Source of the DNA: Pseudoalteromonas luteoviolacea
Lineage (GTDB): Bacteria; Pseudomonadota; Gammaproteobacteria; Enterobacterales; Alteromonadaceae
Length of the DNA: 64,000 bases
Direction: 5' to 3'
Assembly: GCF_018100925.1 (NCBI RefSeq)
Contig: NZ_JAGJEH010000001.1
Coordinates: 124,001 to 188,000 of the forward strand
The translations under genes and the position numbers were made by a program. Numbering within the stretch: position 1 is the stretch's first letter; every line of letters begins with the position of its first letter. Of the stretch, positions 28,301-35,942 are shown in pieces. The notes beneath the pieces were generated by a model. That model saw nothing but the letters and a program-made list of their open reading frames with translations, ran no database searches and had not been told where the DNA came from.

Positions 28301-28471
28301 GAAAACATCAACACGTATCCAAATTGGCCACGCACTAACTGGGCTGGCGATCCGAGCCATGCTGTCGGCGGTGACATGATGATCCACAACGGCGCTGTTT
28401 ATAAAGCTAAGTGGTGGACAAATGGTACACCAAGTAACGGCGGTGCTTGGCAAAAGGTGTGCGGTCTGTAA
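25301..28471 (+). CDS. Multidomain GH18 chitinase (chitodextrinase-like) with two CBM5/12 modules
   Basis: 1056 residues. Domain order: signal peptide (about 1-27); CBM5/12 (about 29-83, YRANWW); two Ig-like domains (about 90-180 and 190-275); GH18 catalytic domain (about 320-810); a beta-sandwich region (about 830-960) with TNNSEIDLTGATITF as in related chitodextrinases; and a C-terminal CBM5/12 (about 985-1056, YKAKWWTNG). The catalytic DxxDxDxE is D476, D479, D481, E483 in FDGLDVDYEY. Length and architecture recall the roughly 1050-residue extracellular chitodextrinases of Vibrio. It would cleave chitin or chito-oligosaccharides outside the cell. It is the first gene of the chitin cluster. 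Confidence 0.93.
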   Translation: MSVSKSSNQVLKLSAITMGLISASAFAEVNCDSLATWEAGKIYVGGNQVQQDNVAYRANWWNRSSPKLKSGQWQEWTKLGECSGSEPVNLAPSIKLLKPIADITVVENEEVIIDFSASDSDGEVKHVAIYHNDVLVKVLSQAPYRFAWQAKQGNHEFHGVALDDDGATAKSVSRKVSVEALPPKDQNTAPIARLAAQLPSELEVGSQIVFTLIANDKESDTLTQSLSVNGIEVVSTSQNEFEYTWTATAKGPQTFVLVAKDEHGLESEKISRTFTVKAKDDGQSSHDDCRPAGLYQTPGITPSYCDIYDSEGREKMGADHPRRVIGYFTSWRHGKNDQPSYLVKDIPWDKITHINYAFAHVNDKNEISIGNPNAQGNAATNMTWPGVAGAEMDPSLPYKGHFNLLNKYKKQYPHVKTMISVGGWAETGGYFDETGKRINNGGFYTMTTNADGSVNHAGIAQFVKSSVEFLRTYGFDGLDVDYEYPSSMKDSGHPEDFPVSNARRAGLNKSYQVLMKELREALDKAGEQDDKHYMLTIASPSSGYLLRGMETFQTAQYLDFVNIMSYDLHGAWNDHVGHNAPLYDTGKDTELKVWNVYGTKEFGGIGYLNTDWAVNYFRGALPAGRINIGIPYYTRGFKDVRGGDNGLWGRAPLPNQSNCPKGTGIGEKNKCGNGAIGIDNLWHDVENGQEVAAGSNPLWHAKNLEHGINPSYLEVYGLTPDTDADDVLRGDYVRHYDDVAVAPWLYNAEKKVFLSMEDTESMKTKLDYVVDKGLGGVMFWELAGDFDYHADKGEYFMGSTMTALAYNTFNQSGVAYDNHVGDGTFTTPSEAVDIAFEAKDFPVGDQNYPIRPTFAFTNNSEIDLTGATITFNVPTSTSAIFKSNWNARKKLGMRVEHDASNSAGNNIGGFENEFHRFSITFKNEWGGQLESFAPGETINAQVMYYMPITGPVNFTIEKDGKQYAFASEYPELPVAKKHIPNPGDGDKNPPNGQQCEGVKIENINTYPNWPRTNWAGDPSHAVGGDMMIHNGAVYKAKWWTNGTPSNGGAWQKVCGL

Positions 28472-28492
28472 CGACCACTTTTATTCCCAATC

Positions 28493-28514
28493 AGAGTGAT
28501 CTGCGGATCACTCT
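28493..28514 (+). other. Intercistronic hairpin between chitinase and LPMO genes
   Basis: A perfect 9-bp stem AGAGTGATC-TGCG-GATCACTCT with no T-run, so it is more likely an mRNA-stability or partial-attenuation element than a full terminator. Confidence 0.5.
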
Positions 28515-28537
28515 TACAATCAATAAATGAGAAAACT

Positions 28538-30148
28538 ATGAGACAACAAGTAACCTTATGCGCGCTGGGCGTAGCCTTAGGTGTGGGCGTTATCGGTAAA
28601 GTGAATGCACACGGCTATATGGATTTTCCCAAAGCTAGGCAAGCAATCTGTCAGGAGCAAGGTGGATTTTGGTGGCCAAAAGATGGCTCAAAAATCCCGA
28701 ATGCCGCATGTCGCGCCGCATATTTAAAATCTGAGCATGTGCAGTTTATTCAAAAGCATGAGTTCGCAACCAATACAGCAGACTTTCGTAACCAAACGGC
28801 GGTAGAGGCTAACATTCCTGATGGCACCTTGTGTGGTGCGGGTGATAGCCAAAAAGCGGGAATGAATATTCCATCTACTGAGTGGCAGACAACAGAGATC
28901 ACGCCAAATGCTCAGGGCAAAGTGAAAATCCGTTATCGCGCAACGACGCCCCATAACCCCAGCTTTTGGCAGTTCTACTTAACTAAGCCGGGCACTGAAT
29001 TTAAGCAAAAGGCGCTTGCTTGGAGTGACTTAGAGCTAGTTCAAGAGCACGGAAACATTGCGTTTTTTATGGCGCCAGATGGTAAGCGTTATTACGAAAT
29101 GGAAGTGGCAATCCCAGAAAAGTTTGCAGGCGATGCGATTCTGTATAGCCGCTGGCAGCGCGACGATGTAGTAGGTGAGGGGTTTTACAATTGTAGTGAC
29201 GTGACCATAGTACGCAGTACAGATCCAACACCAACGCCAGACACATGGTATCCAGTAGCGTACTTTGTAAAACAGGGCCAAGAGGCAACTGCTGGCGATA
29301 CAGTATGGGTTCGAGTGTTTAACGGCGATGGAAATGAGCTCATTCAAGAGCGCTTCGACGTCACAGAGGCCAATGCAAATCAGTGGCAAGCACAGTTTGC
29401 GTCTAACCTGACGACGCAGTTTGCCGATATTATTCGCATTGGTGTGAAAGATAATACGGGTAACATTGTATTTAATCCAAACGCAGTCTCCAGTAATCAG
29501 GTATTTGTATCTGATAAATCATATAGCTACAACCTATCGGTGATCTCCAAGCCGAAAAATACAGCGCCTACGGTACATACACCTGCGCCAATCACGATAG
29601 ATGAGGGGCAGAGCAAGCATTTGCATGTCCATGCATTCGATGACGAGCAGCCAACACTCGACTTTGATTGGCAGTTACCAAGTGCATTGAGCTTCACAGG
29701 CTCTGGTTCAACCATCACGGTCACTGCACCACAAGTGGACGCTGACACACGTTTTGACGGCAAAGTGACCGTGTCAGACGGCAGTTTAAGCAAAACAGTA
29801 CCACTGGTTGTGAATGTTAAAAACATCGATACCGATCCGGGGACGCCAGACAAACCGACAGACGATACTTGGCAGCCAAGCAAAATCTACACAGCTGGCG
29901 ACACCGTGGTTTATCAAGGCAAAACTTATCGTGCTAAATGGTGGGTACGTGGCCAACTTCCAACCTCAAGCCATGCTTGGGAATTAGTGCCTAGCGGCGA
30001 TGATTCGGATGCTAGTAATACGTCATGGCAGTCAAGCAAAGCCTATCGCGGTGGCGAAATCGTAACTTTTAATGGTGAGCGCTATCAAGCTCGCTGGTGG
30101 ACGCGTAATCAACAACCTGACCAAAATTCTGTTTGGAAAAAACTATAA
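28538..30148 (+). CDS. AA10 lytic polysaccharide monooxygenase with two CBM5/12 modules
   Basis: 536 residues from the ATG at 28538; a longer frame from 28496 would place extra residues before the signal peptide. The signal peptide is residues 1-24, so mature His1 is H25 in NA-HGYMDFP. The second histidine-brace ligand is H139 in TTPHNPSFWQFY, with the axial aromatic in GEGFYNCSDV. An N-terminal cysteine-rich AA10 domain (about 25-225) is followed by a GbpA-like linker domain (about 235-330), an Ig-like domain (about 345-440) and two tandem CBM5/12 modules (AKWWVRG, ARWWTRN). It oxidatively cleaves crystalline chitin and so boosts the neighbouring chitinases. It is 66 bp downstream of the first chitinase gene. 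Confidence 0.94.
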   Translation: MRQQVTLCALGVALGVGVIGKVNAHGYMDFPKARQAICQEQGGFWWPKDGSKIPNAACRAAYLKSEHVQFIQKHEFATNTADFRNQTAVEANIPDGTLCGAGDSQKAGMNIPSTEWQTTEITPNAQGKVKIRYRATTPHNPSFWQFYLTKPGTEFKQKALAWSDLELVQEHGNIAFFMAPDGKRYYEMEVAIPEKFAGDAILYSRWQRDDVVGEGFYNCSDVTIVRSTDPTPTPDTWYPVAYFVKQGQEATAGDTVWVRVFNGDGNELIQERFDVTEANANQWQAQFASNLTTQFADIIRIGVKDNTGNIVFNPNAVSSNQVFVSDKSYSYNLSVISKPKNTAPTVHTPAPITIDEGQSKHLHVHAFDDEQPTLDFDWQLPSALSFTGSGSTITVTAPQVDADTRFDGKVTVSDGSLSKTVPLVVNVKNIDTDPGTPDKPTDDTWQPSKIYTAGDTVVYQGKTYRAKWWVRGQLPTSSHAWELVPSGDDSDASNTSWQSSKAYRGGEIVTFNGERYQARWWTRNQQPDQNSVWKKL

Positions 30149-30171
30149 ATACATCAAAGAGGTAATTCGAA

Positions 30172-32814
30172 ATGTTTAAATTTTTAACCACAGCAGCAGC
30201 CGTTGGCGCTGCCCTTGCAAGTGCTACAGCTGTTGCTGCGCCTTCAACACCAAGCATCAACTGGAAGCCACAAAACTACTCATTTGTTGATGTAAATATC
30301 TACGGCCGCGGATCATACAAGCAACTTATACAAGCTAAGGATGTGGTCGATATTCAAATTGAATGGAACGCGTGGTCTGGCAAAGGTGGTAATAGCTACA
30401 AAGTGTATTTTGACAACAAAGTTGTCAACGAAGGCACATTAGCTGAGGGCACGACGGGCGGGACTATCCATTTCCCTTATCACAAGTCGGGACGTCATGA
30501 ACTGAGAATCGCGCTTTGTGATGCATCTGGTTGTTCAATGTCTGCGTCAAAGCCCATTGTGATTGCCGATACAGACGGTGGTCACTTAGAGCCACTTAAG
30601 CTGAATGTGAATCCAAACAATAAAAAGTTCGATACCGATCCAAACACGGTTGTCGGGGCTTATTTTGTTGAATGGGGTATTTATGGGCGTAAGTTTGATG
30701 TCACGCAAATTCCCGCAGATAACTTGACCCACTTACTTTATGGATTTATTCCAGTATGTGGTCCAAATGACTCGCTGGCGGAAATCGAAAATGGTAATAG
30801 TTTGAGAGCGCTAAAGCTGGCATGTGGCAGCTCAAAGGACTACGAAGTGGTGATCCACGATCCGTGGGCTGCAGTGCAAAAAGCGCTGCCTGGGATCAGC
30901 TCAAAGGACCCAATTCGCGGTACTTACGCTCAGTTAATGGCGCTCAAACAGCGCAATCCAGATCTGAAAATTTTACCTTCTGTGGGCGGTTGGACATTGT
31001 CTGATCCATTCTTTGATTTTGATGTGAAAGCAAACCGCGACACCTTTGTGAATTCGATGCGTGAATTCCTCAAAACATGGAAATTCTACGACGGTATCGA
31101 CATTGACTGGGAATTCCCTGGCGGTGATGGTGCGAATCCAGACTTAGGTTCAGACAAAGATGGTGAAGTTTATATCATCCTCATGAAAGAGCTTCGAGAG
31201 ATGCTTGATGAACTTGAAGTTGAGATGGGACGTGAGTTTGAACTGACTTCTGCGATTGGTACAGGCTACGACAAAATTGAAGACGTGGATTACCAGCAAG
31301 CAGCGCAATACATGGATTACATTTTTGCCATGACTTATGACTTTGCAGGTGGTTGGAACAACGTGACTGGGCACCAAACGGCGATTTATTGTGGTTCACA
31401 CATGTCCGCGGATGAGTGCAACGGTACGGGCGTTGATGATAAAGGTGAAGCGAGAAAGGGCCCAGCGTATACGCTAGATAACGCCATTAAACTGCTCTTA
31501 GCGCAAGGGGTACCAAGTGAAAAACTGGTAGTCGGTACAGCTATGTATGGCCGAGGTTGGGAAGGTGTTTACCCGCAAAATGCGCAAATTGCAGATAACC
31601 CAATGACGGCACCCGCCAATGGTAAATTACGTGGTTCAACGTCTCAAGGTGTTTGGGAAGCAGGCGTTATCGATTACAAGGGACTCAAAGCGCACATGAT
31701 TGGTCATGATGAGCAAGGTATTAACGGTTTTGAAGTAGGGTACGATGAACAAGCTGAAGCTGCATATGTTTGGAATCGCCAAAAGGGTACCTTGGTTACC
31801 TATGACAGCCCTCGCTCTGTGCGCGCAAAAGGTCGCTATGTACGTGAGCATAACTTAGCAGGTCTATTCGCGTGGGAAATTGATGCAGACAATGGCGACA
31901 TCTTAAATGCAATGCACGAAGGGCTTGCTGGCAAGGTGACTAATCCAACACCTGTTGATAAAGCGCCAGTTGTGTCATTAACCAGCCAGATTACGTTAAA
32001 TGCAGGTGATATTCACGTATTGACTGCACAGGCTACAGATCCAGAAGGAAAAGTACTTACTTTTTCTTGGCAAGGTGACGCAGCACTTAACCTGCAAAGT
32101 GAGAATGACAGCGTTATCGTCACAGCACCTAGCGTGACAAATGACTCTGTATTTACAGTAAACCTAGCTGTAAGTGATGGTGCAAACACTGTTAACCGTA
32201 CGGTTAAAGTGATTGTCAAAGCACCCGTTGTAGAAAACAAGGCGCCAGTCGTTGGCACGATTTCAGCGATTACATTGGATGAAAATACCAGTAAATCAGT
32301 AAGCGTATCGGCAACCGATCCGGAAGGAAAAGCATTGAGCTTTGCATGGCAGTTACCGGGCCACACTATTGTGGGAACAGGCAATGCAGTGACTTTAAAA
32401 GCTGGTGAAGTATCAAAAACTGAAACAATTACAGGCACAGTCGTGGTATCTGATGGTGAGCACAGTGTCACACGTCAGTTCAATGTAACCGTTAAAAATG
32501 TCGAGACCGATCCTGAGCCAACGCCGGGCGACGGCAAAACAACGTGGGATGCCAACAAGGTTTACACCGGTGGCAACACGGTTTGGTATAAAGGTGTTCA
32601 GTACAAAGCGCGTTGGTGGACCCGCGGTGCCGTGCCAAGTAATGGCGGTGTATGGGCTGAGATCATTCCTGATGATGGCAAAGTGCGCGACTGGCGTAGT
32701 GACCTAGTTTACACCGGAGGAGACAAAGTGGTTCACAATGGTGAAACCTACCAAGCCCGCTGGTGGACACGTGGCCAAACTCCAGGTAGCAACTCAGTAT
32801 GGCGCAAGCTGTAA
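30172..32814 (+). CDS. chiA: Chitinase A (GH18) with Ig-like domains and two C-terminal CBM5/12 modules
   Basis: 880 residues. The signal peptide is about 1-23 (VAA-APS). The ChiA N-terminal FnIII-like domain (about 24-135; SINWKPQNYSFVDVN) precedes the catalytic domain (about 150-585), which aligns throughout with Serratia ChiA (VGAYFVEWGIYGR, LTHLLYGFIP, LPSVGGWTLSDPFF, ATAMYGRGW, FAWEIDADNGDILN). The catalytic motif is D307, D310, D312, E314 (Serratia E315). Two Ig-like domains (about 600-690 and 695-780) and two CBM5/12 modules (ARWWTRG twice) follow. It acts as a processive exo-type chitinase. It starts 23 bp after the LPMO gene, with GAGGT upstream. Confidence 0.96.
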   Translation: MFKFLTTAAAVGAALASATAVAAPSTPSINWKPQNYSFVDVNIYGRGSYKQLIQAKDVVDIQIEWNAWSGKGGNSYKVYFDNKVVNEGTLAEGTTGGTIHFPYHKSGRHELRIALCDASGCSMSASKPIVIADTDGGHLEPLKLNVNPNNKKFDTDPNTVVGAYFVEWGIYGRKFDVTQIPADNLTHLLYGFIPVCGPNDSLAEIENGNSLRALKLACGSSKDYEVVIHDPWAAVQKALPGISSKDPIRGTYAQLMALKQRNPDLKILPSVGGWTLSDPFFDFDVKANRDTFVNSMREFLKTWKFYDGIDIDWEFPGGDGANPDLGSDKDGEVYIILMKELREMLDELEVEMGREFELTSAIGTGYDKIEDVDYQQAAQYMDYIFAMTYDFAGGWNNVTGHQTAIYCGSHMSADECNGTGVDDKGEARKGPAYTLDNAIKLLLAQGVPSEKLVVGTAMYGRGWEGVYPQNAQIADNPMTAPANGKLRGSTSQGVWEAGVIDYKGLKAHMIGHDEQGINGFEVGYDEQAEAAYVWNRQKGTLVTYDSPRSVRAKGRYVREHNLAGLFAWEIDADNGDILNAMHEGLAGKVTNPTPVDKAPVVSLTSQITLNAGDIHVLTAQATDPEGKVLTFSWQGDAALNLQSENDSVIVTAPSVTNDSVFTVNLAVSDGANTVNRTVKVIVKAPVVENKAPVVGTISAITLDENTSKSVSVSATDPEGKALSFAWQLPGHTIVGTGNAVTLKAGEVSKTETITGTVVVSDGEHSVTRQFNVTVKNVETDPEPTPGDGKTTWDANKVYTGGNTVWYKGVQYKARWWTRGAVPSNGGVWAEIIPDDGKVRDWRSDLVYTGGDKVVHNGETYQARWWTRGQTPGSNSVWRKL

Positions 32815-32828
32815 CGGGTTAATCAACT

Positions 32829-32868
32829 GAGTTAATTCTAACCGAGTTAATTCTAACCGAGTTCATTC
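32829..32868 (+). repeat. Tandem 15-bp repeats between chiA and the protease gene
   Basis: GAGTTAATTCTAACC occurs twice exactly (32829-32843, 32844-32858), followed by a partial third copy GAGTTCATTCAGG. Confidence 0.9.
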
Positions 32869-32890
32869 AGGTGCATGGATGCACCTTCTT
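32869..32890 (+). terminator. Hairpin after chiA (possible partial terminator)
   Basis: AGGTGCAT-GG-ATGCACCT, a perfect 8-bp stem followed by TCTT. The ATG inside it (32879) is in frame with the protease gene but buried in the stem. This argues for the downstream ATG at 32921 as the real start. Confidence 0.55.
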
Positions 32891-32920
32891 ACTATAACAA
32901 CAAGTACAGAGTATAAATCC

Positions 32921-35692
32921 ATGTTTAAAGCTAAAAAAGTCGCGCTACTGGTCGCGGCAAGTGTTGGTGTATTTTCAACCGCTGCTGCATTTGCCAGTGA
33001 GCCAGTGAGCCTGCACAATAATGAACAATTAAAAGCGAGCATCAAGTCTCAGTTGTCACAGCATCAAAGCTTCTTCAGAGCAAGCTCTACAGATCAGCAA
33101 AGTGAGCTTGAGTTTGTAACCCATCATAAAACGCAAGATGGACGTCATATGCGACGCAGTCAGTATTATAAGGGGGTGCGTGTATATGGGGGAGAGATTG
33201 TCACTCATCATGATGAACAAAACTTCTTAAGTGTGTGGTTTCAACCTGAAGGGGAGATCACTTCTATCAGCGGCTCAGTCGTTCCAAATTTGTCATTGCC
33301 GACCGTCAAAGCGAGTATTACTGACAAACAAGCCATTGAGTTTGCAAAAGAGCAAATCGCTGAGTTACTTGCGACGTCAGATGAACAGGTAGAGCTGGTG
33401 ATTTACCCTCATGAAAGGACAGCAAAACTCGCTTATCTCGTCACAGTGTTTGCAGAGACAGAACATGCGCCGAGCCGACCTGAATTTGCAATCGATGCTC
33501 ACACCGGTGAAGTATTATCACGAATTGAAACCCTTAATCACTCTAAAATAGGCATGGGCCCGGGCGGCAACGAAAAAATCGGCAAGCATTACTACGGTGA
33601 AGACATGCCCAAGTTTCACGCCACAGATTTAGGTAATGGCACGTGTGAAATGTCCGATACAGATATTCGCGTGATCGATATGGAGCACGGTACGACCAAT
33701 ACCGAGACGTATCAATTCCCCTGTTATGAGAACACCCATAAGCATGTAAATGGCGCGTACTCACCGCTAAATGACGCGGTTTTCTATGGTCAAGCAACTA
33801 TAGATATGTTTAACGATTGGTTTGATAGCCGCGCATTATCAGGCGATCTTGTGATGCGTATTCACTATCGGAAAGACTATTTAAATGCATTTTGGAATGG
33901 TAAAGAAGTCACGTTTGGTGATGGCGATTTGGACAACTATGGAGTATATCCATTTACGTCTTTGGGTGTGGTTGCCCATGAAATCGGTCATGGTGTGACG
34001 CACCAAAACTCAAAACTGGTCTATAGCAATATGTCTGGTGGCGTGAATGAATCATTCTCAGATATGACTTCTGAAGCACTTGAGTGTTTTATGAACCAAA
34101 AACCAGATGGGACGTGTGAAGTCGACTGGCTGATCGGCGCCAGTATCTTTAAAAATAGAACGGCGCTACGATACATGGAAAACCCAGAGCGCGATGGCAA
34201 GTCTATCGGCCATGCCAGCAAATTTGAACTCGGCATGGGTGTTCACCACAGCTCTGGGGTCTTTAACCGCGCTTTTTACCTGCTTGCAAACAGCGAAGGT
34301 TGGGGTGTAAAAAAAGCCTATGAAGTAATGCTACACGCAAACAAAAACTTCTGGGTTTACAATGGCAACTTTGAATCTCTGGCGTGCGGTGTCACAGGTG
34401 CTGCTGCGGACTTGGGATACGATACCAAAGCGGTTGGTGACGCATTTAAAGCCGTTGGTGTATTCGCTTGTACAGAAAACAAAGCACCCACCATTTCAAT
34501 CACCAGCCCAGATAGTAATGGCCGATATAAAATCGGCAGCAACATTATGCTTAAAGCCAATGCTGATGATGAGTATGGAGCGGTAGAAAAAGTAGAGTTC
34601 TTCGTTAACGGCACGCTGCACAATACTGATCTAGAAGCGCCATATGAGAGTGACTTTAGTAGTGATAAAACAGGGCTGTATACGGTAACTGCCCGTGTAA
34701 CGGACAACGAAGGTTTGTCTGCGGATGCCGCGCCGGTGTCATTTAACTTGATTGACCCGAGCCAATGCCAAACTGCACCGTGGCAAGGTGGCAAAGTGTA
34801 TACCCAAGGTAATAAAGTCGCTTTCGAAGGCTTTGAATACGAGGCTAAATGGTGGAACCGAGATCAAAGCCCTGCGAGCAACTCAGGCTCTTGGGGCGTT
34901 TGGAAAAAAGGGCTAGAGTGTGGTGGAGCGACCGAGCAGCCAAATAAAGCACCAAGCTTGGGCATTTCTGCGCCTGCTAGCAATGTGTCTATTGAGTTAG
35001 GCGAGTCTGTTTTGGTGCGGTTTGCGGCAAACGATTCAGATGGCGAAATCACCAAGGTTGCAGTACGTGTTAATGGTCAATCGTTAACTGAACTTACGCG
35101 TGCGCCTTATGCCTTTAATTACCAACCATTGGAAGTAGGTGTATATAAACTGAGTGCAGTTGCATATGACAACGATAATGCACAATCTGGTGAGGTTAGC
35201 CGCACCGTTACAGTGACACAAACACAGCCAGAGCCAACACCAGAGGCGCCGAGTGTTAGCTTAATCACCCCGGTAAACGGCAGTACATACAATGTAGGTG
35301 AGCAAATTGCGCTGTCAGTGCTAGCAAGTGATAGAGATAATGACTTGAAACAAGTGGCTTATTTTATCAATGGCAAACAAGTGGCGGTATCAAGTGTCGC
35401 ACCATACAGTGCAAACTTTAAAGCAACGTCAGCTGGCGGCTACAGTGTATTTGCTGTGGCGTCAGATGCACAGGGTTTGAGCACACAGTCAACAACCAAT
35501 CGCTTTAAAGTGAATACCAGTAAACCAAGTTGTGATGTACCAGCGTGGCAGGCAAGCAGCGTATATACCTCTGGTAAGCAAGCCAGTTTAGATGGGCAGT
35601 TATACCAAGCTAAGTGGTGGACACGTAATCAAAACCCAGCGCAATACTCTAGCCGTTGGGCGGTTTGGAAACATTTAGGTGAGTGTAAATAA
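32921..35692 (+). CDS. Secreted M4 (thermolysin-type) metalloprotease with Ig-like domains and two CBM5/12 modules
   Basis: 923 residues. The signal peptide is about 1-26 (AAAFA-SEP). An FTP/PepSY propeptide (about 30-200) precedes the M4 catalytic domain (about 210-510) with zinc ligands H353, H357 and E377 (HEIGH ... GGVNESFSD), base E354, and the later HHSSGVFNRAFY. The C-terminal extension is Ig-like, CBM5/12 (AKWWNRD), two more Ig-like domains and a final CBM5/12 (AKWWTRN). Chitin-binding proteases of Alteromonas-type bacteria strip protein from crustacean shell, and adjacency to three chitinolytic genes fits that use. The propeptide must be removed for activity. Confidence 0.95.
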   Translation: MFKAKKVALLVAASVGVFSTAAAFASEPVSLHNNEQLKASIKSQLSQHQSFFRASSTDQQSELEFVTHHKTQDGRHMRRSQYYKGVRVYGGEIVTHHDEQNFLSVWFQPEGEITSISGSVVPNLSLPTVKASITDKQAIEFAKEQIAELLATSDEQVELVIYPHERTAKLAYLVTVFAETEHAPSRPEFAIDAHTGEVLSRIETLNHSKIGMGPGGNEKIGKHYYGEDMPKFHATDLGNGTCEMSDTDIRVIDMEHGTTNTETYQFPCYENTHKHVNGAYSPLNDAVFYGQATIDMFNDWFDSRALSGDLVMRIHYRKDYLNAFWNGKEVTFGDGDLDNYGVYPFTSLGVVAHEIGHGVTHQNSKLVYSNMSGGVNESFSDMTSEALECFMNQKPDGTCEVDWLIGASIFKNRTALRYMENPERDGKSIGHASKFELGMGVHHSSGVFNRAFYLLANSEGWGVKKAYEVMLHANKNFWVYNGNFESLACGVTGAAADLGYDTKAVGDAFKAVGVFACTENKAPTISITSPDSNGRYKIGSNIMLKANADDEYGAVEKVEFFVNGTLHNTDLEAPYESDFSSDKTGLYTVTARVTDNEGLSADAAPVSFNLIDPSQCQTAPWQGGKVYTQGNKVAFEGFEYEAKWWNRDQSPASNSGSWGVWKKGLECGGATEQPNKAPSLGISAPASNVSIELGESVLVRFAANDSDGEITKVAVRVNGQSLTELTRAPYAFNYQPLEVGVYKLSAVAYDNDNAQSGEVSRTVTVTQTQPEPTPEAPSVSLITPVNGSTYNVGEQIALSVLASDRDNDLKQVAYFINGKQVAVSSVAPYSANFKATSAGGYSVFAVASDAQGLSTQSTTNRFKVNTSKPSCDVPAWQASSVYTSGKQASLDGQLYQAKWWTRNQNPAQYSSRWAVWKHLGECK

Positions 35693-35712
35693 TTTCCTCT
35701 TGAAATAAACCA

Positions 35713-35740
35713 AAGAGCCAGCTTGCTGGCTCTTTTTTGT
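35713..35740 (+). terminator. Strong terminator closing the chitin cluster
   Basis: A perfect 10-bp stem AAGAGCCAGC/GCTGGCTCTT with a 2-base loop, followed by TTTTTGT, 20 bases past the protease stop codon. Confidence 0.9.
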
Positions 35741-35902
35741 TATTCAATGAAAGGCGGCTGACCAATTAGACTGCTCTTTACTTTAAGTCTACGTGTTTAT
35801 CGCTTGGTTATTTAGTGGTTGATCTGGTGTTTAACTTTTTAATTATGTTTGCGCGATGGATAAGTACTTTCAAGTAGTTAACTGTCAAAGTGGGGAGGGA
35901 TA

Positions 35903-35922
35903 AGCGCTGTAATTACAGCGCT
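35903..35922 (-). terminator. Palindromic hairpin downstream of LRR lipoprotein 1
   Basis: A 20-bp perfect palindrome, AGCGCTGTAA/TTACAGCGCT, 20 bases past the stop of the minus-strand gene. The T-run is absent. The GCGCTG/CAGCGC core recurs in the hairpin after the paralogous LRR gene. Confidence 0.5.
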
Positions 35923-35942
35923 ATGATCTCTATTGTAAGGGC

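Noticed and set aside
32879..32920. Upstream ATG extension of the M4 protease
   Set aside because: The ATG lies inside an 8-bp hairpin and would place 14 polar residues before a clear signal peptide starting at 32921.
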